Shown: positions 47,626-56,602 of the stretch, piece after piece
Numbering within the stretch: position 1 is the stretch's first letter
How the letters are laid out: every line of letters starts with the position of its first letter
Assembly (NCBI GenBank): GCA_010015655.1
Contig: ML976729.1
Span: forward strand, 232,359 to 296,358
DNA from: Bimuria novae-zelandiae CBS 107.79
Lineage: Eukaryota; Ascomycota; Dothideomycetes; Pleosporales; Didymosphaeriaceae
Direction of reading: 5' to 3'
DNA length: 64,000 nucleotides
Made by a program: the position numbers and the translations under genes
Notes under the pieces: generated by a model
Seen by the model: the letters and a program-made list of their open reading frames with translations, nothing else
What the model was told of the DNA's origin: nothing
The model's database searches: none

Positions 47626-50600
47626 TCAAGCCAGCATTTGATGCAAGGCGTTGACGCGGTAGCTCTCGCTTCTTTCGACGAGTTCCTGGTGTCTGCCTTG
47701 GTCGACAACCTGACCCCCTTCAATGAGGAAGATGACGTCTGATTTGGCTATGGTGCGCAGTCGATGAGCGATGGCGATAACGGTAACACCATGGCCCCTC
47801 ACAGCGCGCTCTAAGCCGAGCTCGAGTGCCTTCTCACTCTCAGCATCAAGCGCGCTTGTGCTTTCGTCTAGCAGGAGCAGCTTCGGTTTTCTCACGAGCG
47901 CACGCGCGATCGAGAGGCGCTGTCGCTGACCGCCTGACAGCTGTGAGCCATTGGCTCCACAGTCTGTATCGTAACCTTGCGGTAGTTCCATGATGGTCTC
48001 GTGAATATTCGCAAGCTTGCAAGCTTCCTGGATTTCTTCGTCTGTTGGTGATGACCCTGGTCTCGCTCCCAGAGAAAGGTTGAACTTGATGCTGCCCTGG
48101 AACAAGATGTTCTCTTGAGGTACGTATGCGATATCATCCCGGAAAGATGTGCTGCGATGCTGAGTAATGTCATATCCATTCAACAGTATGCTACCGGACG
48201 CTGGGGTGTAGAAGCGTTCTAATAGCGCAAGAATTGTACTTTTACCGGCACCAGACGGCCCGACCAAAGCATAGAACTTCCCAGGCTGAATGAGGAGTGA
48301 GCAGGATCGGAGAACGGGCGCATTCAGACGAGCAGGGTAGGAAAAGGTGACGTCGCGGAACTCGACCGTTGCACCTCCCTCGGACGACAACGGTATCAGA
48401 GAGTCAGCCAGAGCTTCCACGTCTTTTTTCTCAGACATAAATTCGTCGTTTTCAGGAGTGGTGCGCCCCGAACGTGAGTCTGGGTAGTCATTCTTGAGCT
48501 CGATGAGACCGGCGACTCTCGAGACGGCACTTCTTGCACGCGCAATTTCAGGCGCAAGTGTGAAGAGCTGGCCCCACAGTTGTGCCGAAACAAGCATTGC
48601 AACATTGATGAAGAAGAACTGAGCCTGCGAGTATCGACCCTCGAGAATATTTTTCGAACCCCACCAGTAAGCAAAAGCATACAGCGAGCTTCCGATGGAG
48701 TTCGCTATTGCTAGCCAGAAGTTGGTCTTGAAAGACTGTAGAACCATCTCTTTCCGTGGTGCCTGCAAAGAACGACGATATGTGTGCAGGATCTCGTCTT
48801 CTATTGACAACGCCGCGACAGTACGAATGTTGGAAACAGCCTCCACTGTCACACCCACAGAGGTAGAGAAAGCTCCAGCATGTTTCTCCGCAAATCGTGT
48901 AAGAGCTCGCAGTTGCATGAAACCGGCACCCAGCAAGATGGGTACGATGGACAGGCAGACGATTGCAATGCGCCAAGCAACAATATGGGACGCGATGATA
49001 GCCGCCAAGAAGTTGACACAAACAGAGAACATAGTGCCGATGATCGACCCACTCAGACCGGCCAAGGCATTGCCATCGTTCGTGATGTAGCCAAGGAGCT
49101 TAGTTGGACTTCGATCATTGGATTCGTGCCACTGCAACGGTTGTTGTAATAGGGAATGCAGCGTTAGGGAGCGGACCTTGTAGAGTAAGCGCTCAGCGAC
49201 CAAGCCAAAGAAGAACCAGCTTCCAAAGTACGCGAAGAACTCGACGCAAGCAATCATGAAGTATAGTCCAGAGTATAGCAGTCCTTTCGAGCGGATGTAG
49301 CTTGGCGAGTTGCAGGGCGAGAAAGCACCAAGCGTGTTTCCAAAAACTGCACCACTTGAAGTGTAAGTGCCGCCAACAATAGTGGCAGCGAAGAACGCCA
49401 GAATGAGGAGCAATGTATATGGCCGTAATAGAGGCCCCATAGTTCTAAATGAAGACTGACTGACGATCGTAGAGTCCTCCTTGTTGGTCTTTTCCGCGAC
49501 AGACGTAGCGGTGGGCTTGCTGTCAGCAGCGGGTTCCTTGGGTTGGTTGATAGCGTCCGGATCATCCTCAGCAAAACTAGAACGCGAGCTACCTGCACCC
49601 TCTATAGGTTTGACAGATTGTAGGCGAACCATGTCGGCGTATGATCCGTTCTGTTGAATGAGCTCGTCATGTGTGCCTTGTTCCAGGATCTCTCCTTTCT
49701 TCATGACAACGATTTTGCTTGCAGCTCTTATAGTGGACAGGCGATGGGCGATCGCAATGACGGTTCGGCCTTCCGAAGCCTTTTCAATGGACGCCTGGAT
49801 TCTTCTCTCGCTTGCCGAATCTAATGCTGCCGTAGCTTCATCCAAGAGTAGGATTTTCGGGTCGCGGACAAGGGCCCGTGCTAAAGCAATCCTCTGCTTC
49901 TGGCCGCCACTGATAAGACTTCCACTGGAACCGACTGACGTGGCGAGACCATGCTCGAGGCGGTCAATGAAACCCATGACATCTGCAAGACTAGCGGCTT
50001 CTTGAACTAAATGGAAAATCTCAGCGACCTCAGGACCAGCAGCCTCCACACACTTCGCCAACGGTTTGCCGCTCCTGCCCTCTTCGGCAACCACTTGCAG
50101 GGAACCGGTGAGCAAAGCCTTGTGTAGATGGGCATGTGCTGTAGAGTTGACGAGTCCAAGAGCAATGTTCTCCAAAATTGAACGATCAAGCAAGGAGGGC
50201 TCCTGCGGTACGAGACTAATGCTTCCTCTCAATGACTTGACGTTCCAATCTTTGAGATCCAACCCATCCAATTCGATGGAGCCATTTTGCGGGTCATAAA
50301 ACCGAGTGAGTAGTGAGGCAATGGTGGACTTCCCACTCCCCGACAGGCCAACGATGGCGGTAAGTTTTTTAGCCTCGCAACGGAACGAGACATTTGTGAG
50401 AACAGGATGCTCAGGCCTCGATGGATAAGTGAATGAGACGTTCCGAAAATCGACACTTCCATGTACATGCTCCGGATGAGAACCAGACTCGGAGGTCCCG
50501 GCGATCTTTGGCTGATGCTCAATATCTTTGCGTAAGCGTTCAAACGCAGACACAGCACCGCCGAAGATTGGCAGCAGAGGAGCAACCTGACTCAACACAA

Positions 50601-51608
50601 TGGCACCTACAACGTATCAGCAGCTGCACGTGGCTCGGAGATTCCCTACTGACCATCCACAAGAATAAAGATAACGGTATAGATTGCACCAGCAGAAGTA
50701 CCCCGATCACCGCCGGATTCAACAGACGCCGCGATCTTTCTGCTACCCTGCCAGTAGGCTAGTGCATTTGCTGCGAAGGCAATAAAGTACAAGGTGCCGG
50801 CTTGTACAGCAGCAGCTGTGGCTTTGCTGGTGCCCTCCTTCTTCGCCTCGCTAAGATAAGATCGATATTTCTCTTCCAGGGGTGCTTGTGCTCCCAGCGC
50901 ATGCACAAGACCAACATGACTGAGGGCTTCGGAAGCGATGGCGCTGGCTTTGCCGAAGCAATCGGACACCTTGGTCGAATACTTTTGCGTAAAATGTCCT
51001 CCCACGACTGTCATGAGGAGGAATGCAGGTATGAGCGAGACGAGCATTCCAGCAAGTTTGGCATCCTTGATGAAAGCAATGACATATGCCGTGATGCAGA
51101 ACGTCACGCAAGTCAAGAACACACCGACTTTCTCGGAAGTTCCAGTCTCGATGGCTTGGATGTCTCCATTGAGCCGCGAGGAGACCTCTCCGGCTTGCAA
51201 GGTATCGAAGAACTCAATATCCTGTCGAAGAATGCTTTTCAAGTAGTGGTCTCGGATGCGCTGACCGAGCCGCTGCGAAGCGATACTCCAGCACACACAG
51301 TGGATGTAAATGCAGGCAAAGGTGGCAATGGAGAGGTAGAAGAGGAGTAGAACTTTCGAGTCGATCGAGTCTTGCAGACCAGCAGTGGAACCAGTATCGG
51401 CGCTATCGCACGTCGCGGTATTGAGGTTGTCGATGAGTTGGCCGAAGACAATTCCCACCAGAGGAAACGGCACGCCAGCGGCAGTGGCCGCGATGGCGCC
51501 TACAACCACGAGCGTCCTGTCCAGCCATGTCGGATTCGCATAGAATAGAAGCTGGAAGAAAGCAATGAAGCGCTTGAAAGACGACCGCGAAGGCTTCTTG
51601 GGGGTCAT
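47626..51608 (-). CDS. Full-size ABC exporter (MDR/ABCB type) of the siderophore cluster
   Basis: Two exons, 51608-50654 and 50606-47626, with a 47-bp intron, give 1311 residues in TMD-NBD-TMD-NBD order. The first membrane domain has helices such as LVVVGAIAATAAGVPFPLVG and FYLSIATFACIYIHCVCWSI. NBD1 has GLSGSGKST (about 405-412), LISGGQKQR (about 549-557), LLLDEATAALD and IAIAHRLSTI. NBD2 has GPSGAGKST, YVPQENILF, LSGGQRQRLSIARAL, LLLLDESTSALD and IAIAHRLRTI. All catalytic motifs are intact, so both ATP sites should work. ABCB-type transporters linked to SidD-like NRPS genes (Aspergillus SitT/SitI, the NPS6-linked transporters) are thought to export siderophores or precursors. The ATG at 51608 is used; an ATG at 51747 in another frame could only contribute through an unseen intron. 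It is co-oriented with the NRPS and has a SreA site in its promoter. Confidence 0.9.
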
Positions 51609-51882
51609 TGAGGACGCGAAGCAGGTCACCACGACGCTGCGGATGGGGTTTCAGAGGTGTTGCTGCGAGGCTGTCACCTGCAGATGCGTAGGTACAGGCT
51701 GCTGGGGCACGGTGGCCCCCGCCCAGGCGATTCCCCTTGAGCGTCATAGTGGATTGGCTGCGCTGCCGGCGTGCACATTGTGTACAGCACTGCAGACGAG
51801 GGGAGGATCGCTAGTGGAGAAGAAACAGCTCGGGGCGATGTCGGAGATGGACAAGATGAGCAAGCGTCCCGTCTCTAGCGCC

Positions 51883-51891
51883 ATCAGATAA
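51883..51891 (+). promoter_or_regulatory. SreA-type GATA site in the ABC promoter
   Basis: Exact ATCAGATAA 275 bp upstream of the ABC transporter start, in the 378-bp gap (51609-51986) that also contains the SidA-like gene's 3' end. A CCAAT lies at 51939-51943. The flanks CCATCAGATAAAAATTTGC resemble 56031-56050. Confidence 0.7.
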
Positions 51892-51986
51892 AAATTTGCA
51901 GATTATGTAATACTCGCTAAATCACTCCTTCCTCCACGCCAATGGTCCTTCTTTCCCTGCACGCTGCAGTGTTTACGTCGGTCTAT

Positions 51987-53282
51987 TCACATCCTAGCCG
52001 CGATCATCATACCATCCCGCTCTTGTCCCTCTTCCGTTGCCGCCAGCGCATTCGCCACCTCGCCTGCTCTCACTGCAATATCCTTGGCCAATGAGCGCCC
52101 GTTCTCAGAGTGAGCCGAGAGCATCCACATCCTGCAACTCTCGGCCACAGCTCCGCGCTTGAACTGCACCTCCTCCAGACTGTCGCCTTTCTGCCGGCAT
52201 CCCAGCACGAGAGAGTCAAGCCCGTGGAAGAGGTTGTTGTTCGGAAGCCCGTTCTGTTGTGTCTGCTCGGCAATGATGACGTTCGCGTTGGAGCACGCAT
52301 TAGCAGCGGCTCTACCTATGACGATGCGCAAGGCGTACTGGCCCTTGCTGGCCACCTGCTTCTCGTATGCGCGGCCGTAGATGGACTGCACAAGCTCTGA
52401 AGCTCCCGGTATGGTTGACTTCTGCTCGCAAGATTGCTTTGCCCATATGGAGCAAAGCCGGGGATGTGGCGGCTCCTGCTCGCCTTCGAGTATCCGCAGT
52501 GGAGCAAGAGCTTCGTTTTCTGTTACCATAGTGATGTTTCCCAATCGCGGGCATGCCAAAAGGTCCTCCACAATCTCCATCGTCTGCTCGCCAGAGCCTA
52601 CAACGGCGACATTGAGCCGTGGCTCGTTGTGTCCACGCAAGTCGTTCCTTCTTGACTTGTAGTCATCCACCGAAATGATGCGTTGGCCAGCGAGAAAGTC
52701 GACGTTCGTTAATGGCAGTGGCTTCTGCTGGTGCTTGCCAGGCGGTGATGGAACCGCAATGCTTCTTGCTTGGAGCACCTGGGACTGACCGTTCCCGTCC
52801 CGTATCGCGACGTTCCACCTCCTGATCGGACCGTCACCCTTCTCCGGTGCTACGCCGACCACCTCACAACCGTACCGGACATTGTCCCTGAATTGATCCG
52901 CGCACCAGTGCAGGTAGTCCTCAAATTCCAGTCTGAGCGGGTTCAGTCGGTCAGAATTGGCAAACTCGACGAGCCGATTTCGCGTCAGCAGGTAATTGGT
53001 GTAGCTGAATGCAGACCTAGGGTTGCGTGGTGTCGCAAGATCGTAGATGAAAGGATTCTCCATTCGGGTCCTCGCAAGCTGTGGAGAATGCCATGAGAAG
53101 GTCGGCTTGCGTTCCACAAAGAGCACCGTTGAATTCTTTTGACTTTCGCGGCCTGCAATTGCAGTTGCCAGCTGTGCAGGCCCAAAGCCAATGCAGATCA
53201 GATCATACATTGTCGTTGATGCCGTTGGGGGAGAGCTTGGGACAGATTCCAGTCGTCTGGAGGGTTGCTCGATCGAAGTCAT
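51987..53282 (-). CDS. Divergent SidA-like flavin-dependent N-monooxygenase
   Basis: Intronless, 431 residues from ATG 53282 (a TTG further up is not used); SidA proteins are nearer 500. The N-terminal half is clearly of the ornithine/lysine N-hydroxylase family: FAD motif YDLICIGFGPAQLATAIA (26-43), FVERKPTFSWHS, NPFIYDLATPRNPRSAFSYT, RLEFEDYLHWCADQF, and an NADPH-type loop VAVVGSGEQTMEIVEDLL (226-243). The hydroxylase would make N5-hydroxyornithine, the first step of siderophore synthesis. However, the SidA motif FIKDLA reads FIYDLA. The NYSVV and SPFVNE blocks that contact ornithine are not found, the usual VVxxxGGxP after the first Rossmann domain is replaced by SIAVPSPPGK, and the GLSDTLLS end is absent. 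The enzyme may use another substrate, have a structural role or be decaying. It is divergent to the acyltransferase gene across a shared 536-bp promoter. Confidence 0.72.
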   Translation of the reverse strand: MTSIEQPSRRLESVPSSPPTASTTMYDLICIGFGPAQLATAIAGRESQKNSTVLFVERKPTFSWHSPQLARTRMENPFIYDLATPRNPRSAFSYTNYLLTRNRLVEFANSDRLNPLRLEFEDYLHWCADQFRDNVRYGCEVVGVAPEKGDGPIRRWNVAIRDGNGQSQVLQARSIAVPSPPGKHQQKPLPLTNVDFLAGQRIISVDDYKSRRNDLRGHNEPRLNVAVVGSGEQTMEIVEDLLACPRLGNITMVTENEALAPLRILEGEQEPPHPRLCSIWAKQSCEQKSTIPGASELVQSIYGRAYEKQVASKGQYALRIVIGRAAANACSNANVIIAEQTQQNGLPNNNLFHGLDSLVLGCRQKGDSLEEVQFKRGAVAESCRMWMLSAHSENGRSLAKDIAVRAGEVANALAATEEGQERDGMMIAARM

Positions 53283-53818
53283 CTTTGGAGGGTATGTCAA
53301 AAGTCTCAAGAAAAAAAGGCCTCTTCAGAAGAAAGCTCGTGCATCCTACACCAGTGCGTATTCGACGTTTTATCCGCACCGAAGTCTTCGATCACAACGA
53401 AGCCGTGGTGTGATCTTTGGGCACCCGAGCTCGCCACTATCCTTGCAACCAACTAGACATCCACGCAGTACGTCACACGATTTTTCGCGGATTTCTTTTT
53501 TTGCGAAGGTACCATATGTGGGACGCCTGCCGCGTCTCGTCAGGGCTGTACCCACATGGTGTGGCTTACAGAGACCAGTCGGGGGAGGGCGCTGGTTAGA
53601 CCGGTAAATGTCCCCACCCTGTAGCGATCAGGCATACGGCTCCTGTAACTTATCTAGCTAACACTCCATAACCTGCTAGATGGTTTTAGCTTTTGAGAAC
53701 TTGCCCTGGACCTCGGCTTCTGTTTACTTCGAGCTGCGATTATTGCAGTGAGCTTTACAGCCCTTTGGCAGCGCAACTTTATTCTTCATACACCGTCCTA
53801 CCTTCATCGATATTGATC
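53283..53818. promoter_or_regulatory. Bidirectional promoter of monooxygenase and acyltransferase genes
   Basis: 536 bp between two start codons on opposite strands. There is no exact ATCWGATAA, only a simple GATA core (AGATAA on the minus strand, 53650-53655). A pyrimidine-rich tract precedes the acyltransferase ATG. Confidence 0.5.
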
Positions 53819-55195
53819 ATGGCTCAGCAGTCTTTGCAGAAGAATGCTGTAGCGGGCCCTTTCATCTTGAAGCTGCCTCACCCGTACCTCACCGCGTATG
53901 CCATCACGAACAAAGCCGCCTCCGGACAACCGAAGCAGTACCGGATATCGATTTCTGCAAAGGACTCCAAGGCCGATGGAGTGCCTACACCGGTAGCTCT
54001 TCACCATGACAGTCTCACATTCAGCGACATAGCCTTTTTGGCAGATACTTCGATTCCGCCCAAAGGCGACAACAGTTCATGGGCTAGGGCGCGGCGGGCA
54101 CCTTATGTGACAATCTCCTGGTCCGGTCCAAGGCCATCCGTTCCGCAACTTTGGCTGGTCGCATACGCTCTCATTTCACAGCATCCCTTCGTTGAAAGCA
54201 TCCGGGTCCTGTTCTCTGGAGACGGTGCCGCGAGTCTTGCGACCGATCTCTACACAACGGGCCTGTTCCACCCACATCCCAAGGGCTCAAATGCGTCTGC
54301 TCCCCACGACGGCGAACTTTTGCTCCGAAGTACTTTCTGGCAAGGAGCTGCATCTCCATTCGGCGCTCGACCAGTATGGACACCGCACCTTGATGCCTCC
54401 AACAAGCCAATCACCACCGAATACCCACCTTTTCCTTTCCAAACAGCACCAAGCACACAGTTTCCCGCTCTTCCGCGTCATACTATGCATCCTGTACGCC
54501 GACCGAAACCAGTTCCAGGATCTATCATCTACAGCCGCTGGATTCCTCATCTGCAAGAGCATTTCACCATGATCGCACTGGATTACACAAATGACGAGCA
54601 TCTGCGACTGTTCAATGTGTGGCAAAATGACCCACGTGTTGCTGCAGGTTGGAACGAAACCGGAACGCTGGATCAGCACCGCGAGTATCTGCGGAAGCTA
54701 CATGAAGATCCACACGTGGTGACCATGTTTGCAGCTTTCGACGGCGTACTCTTCGCCTACTTCGAGGTCTACTGGGCCATGGTAAGCTTTACGGCCCACA
54801 CGATGAAATTCACACCACTAACAGCTGCGCAGGAGGACCATATGGGTGCACACTTCCTGCCGTCACCCTACGATCGTGGCCGGCATTCACTGGTTGGCGA
54901 CATCAGGTTCAGAGGTCCTTACCGAGTCTCCGCATGGTGGTCTGGACTTATGCATTACATGTTCCTGGATGAGCCGCGTACATGGAACCTTGTCGGCGAG
55001 CCGGCGCAGACTAGCAGTACAGTGCTCGCTTACGACTTCGTTCACGGTTTCCACGTTGAGAAATTGATTGACCTGCCTCACAAGCGAAGCGCCTTGATGA
55101 TGGTCAACAGAGAGAAGTTCTTCGCACTCAGTCCGTTCGTATGGGACGGTGAGAAGAAGGTCCGCCCTAGTCTGGACGCTCTCGCCAAATTGTAG
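53819..55195 (+). CDS. sidF: N5-hydroxyornithine acyltransferase, SidF-like
   Basis: Two exons, 53819-54781 and 54833-55195, around a 51-bp intron that is a multiple of three and so can be misread as coding; the product is 441 residues (A. fumigatus SidF is about 460). It belongs to the IucA/AlcB-type GNAT family that moves an acyl group from CoA onto the hydroxylated ornithine side chain. Diagnostic blocks flank the splice: LFAYFEVYWAM, then EDHMGAHF, FDRGRHS-type PYDRGRHSLVGDIRFRGP, VSAWWSGLMHYMFLDEPRTW, VVGEP-type LVGEPAQTSSTVL and LIDLPHKRSALM. It ends in AKL, a canonical type 1 peroxisomal signal, consistent with the known peroxisomal location of SidF. Acyl specificity (anhydromevalonyl or acetyl) cannot be told by eye, but the SidI-like neighbour favours anhydromevalonyl. 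The symbol is given for similarity to the family. Confidence 0.88.
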   Translation: MAQQSLQKNAVAGPFILKLPHPYLTAYAITNKAASGQPKQYRISISAKDSKADGVPTPVALHHDSLTFSDIAFLADTSIPPKGDNSSWARARRAPYVTISWSGPRPSVPQLWLVAYALISQHPFVESIRVLFSGDGAASLATDLYTTGLFHPHPKGSNASAPHDGELLLRSTFWQGAASPFGARPVWTPHLDASNKPITTEYPPFPFQTAPSTQFPALPRHTMHPVRRPKPVPGSIIYSRWIPHLQEHFTMIALDYTNDEHLRLFNVWQNDPRVAAGWNETGTLDQHREYLRKLHEDPHVVTMFAAFDGVLFAYFEVYWAMVSFTAHTMKFTPLTAAQEDHMGAHFLPSPYDRGRHSLVGDIRFRGPYRVSAWWSGLMHYMFLDEPRTWNLVGEPAQTSSTVLAYDFVHGFHVEKLIDLPHKRSALMMVNREKFFALSPFVWDGEKKVRPSLDALAKL

Positions 55196-55471
55196 TATTC
55201 AATATCCACCTGCATCCAGATAGCACAAGCACCATCAATGCCCTAACGGCCCTTCAATCAATTCACATTCAAAACGCGGTGTCGCTGTGGCCTTCGCACT
55301 GTAACCACCAAGTCTTCACCAAGGCCCATGCCGAGCAGCGGTGTTGTACCGCTGACCCCACAATGCTAATAGCCAGCTTTCGCAACGATACATGGAGATG
55401 GCCGTGGGGGCGCTAGCGCACCATCAGTGCACAGGTGCCAACCGACCCAGTCGTCAGCATGCAGGGAGCGG

Positions 55472-55480
55472 ATCAGATAA
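55472..55480 (+). promoter_or_regulatory. SreA-type GATA site
   Basis: Exact ATCAGATAA inside GAGCGGATCAGATAACTT, identical over 18 bases with the site upstream of the NRPS at 47037-47054. Confidence 0.7.
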
Positions 55481-56032
55481 CTTTAAACAAGCCCTCGCCG
55501 TCGGTGCATGTGCATGTCTTGGCCTGGTCCAGCCGTGGAAAATTTTTTATTAGATCCGCTCGCATACGTGGCGTTACATGACGATCGGAGGTACTCGGCG
55601 GCTTGTCATTCCAGCTCGAGGGTTCGTCGATGTCAACATCAATCCCTTGCCTGCGCGGTTAACGTTGTGCAGGAGCATCCCGTAGCGAAAAGCTTAGAAG
55701 TGTATGTATGTCAAGCAATGACGGGCATTAGACCGACACTGCTCGCTCAAGCAACCCTGAGGGCATCAAGCGTAACGATCTCGGCATAGTTGCTGCATGG
55801 CACAACCATTCCAACCGAACAACAACCGGCCGCTCCCGATGCACATCCTAGCGATACGAAGGAATATGACGCGGGGTTCGAATTGAGGCGCGGATTTGGC
55901 TTGCAGTCGTCGGGTGTATGCAGGTCCATCTGATAGCTCTTACCCAACGACTACCCACGCCAGAGCGGAAATCCTCCCGACTATCCACCTTCCCCATGTC
56001 GCCCTAGCGAATAGTGCCAGGGACAGCGCTCC

Positions 56033-56041
56033 ATCTGATAA
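56033..56041 (+). promoter_or_regulatory. SreA-type GATA site
   Basis: Exact ATCTGATAA, 562 bp upstream of the ligase start, within CCATCTGATAAGAAAATTTG, similar to the ABC promoter site. Confidence 0.7.
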
Positions 56042-56081
56042 GAAAATTTGCCTTCGACGTGGCGATTCCCGGAGATTGATC

Positions 56082-56090
56082 TTATCAGAT
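56082..56090 (-). promoter_or_regulatory. SreA-type GATA site
   Basis: Exact TTATCAGAT (ATCTGATAA on the minus strand), 41 bp from the previous site and in opposite orientation. It is followed by GCG, as is the second site of the palindrome at 47208-47219. Confidence 0.7.
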
Positions 56091-56602
56091 GCGATGGTCG
56101 AGACGTACCAGGGTCCTTCCAAGAGGATTCGCAGTCGCCGAACACCCTCCGGCTGCGACAATGATGCACTAAGTGCATGCAACCCAAATGGTTGGACCAC
56201 CGGACATATTACTGCTACTGGTAGCTACATGATCGATCCGGCATTGATCACCTGAGGTGATGTCGATGGCTGCTTGCTAGCAGGAGGTGGGAGTACAGCC
56301 GATGCGTCAGATGATCCCACGATGTCATTCCGAGATCGCACGGCAATGTCTTTCCTCGAGGTTAGTTAGATCCGAAGCATCTGCGAGCGCGCCATGACGA
56401 ATCAGAGCTCCACCGTCCATGTCCTCCCCGAAGTTTTGTGGTACGGTGTGTACAGCATCGCGTCGCTGGGTCTTGTGTTCACCGTCTTCCGGTATCTTGG
56501 GGTATACGTCGTCCCTGTCATATCGAGCTCACGTGAACTTTTGGATCTTGGAGTTAGAAAACATAACTGAATTCTGCGAGGAGATATAACAGTCAGTCCA
56601 TA

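Larger units (their letters stand above)
55196..56602 (+). promoter_or_regulatory. Long promoter of the acyl-CoA ligase gene with SreA sites
   Basis: 1407 bp without a supported gene. It carries three exact SreA-type sites (55472-55480, 56033-56041, 56082-56090) and a one-base variant ATCTGATAG at 55928-55936. Short open frames here have no motif. Confidence 0.6.

Noticed and set aside
51609..51747. Upstream ATG at 51747 as start of the ABC transporter
   Set aside because: It is in a different frame and would need an intron for which I see no good donor and acceptor pair.
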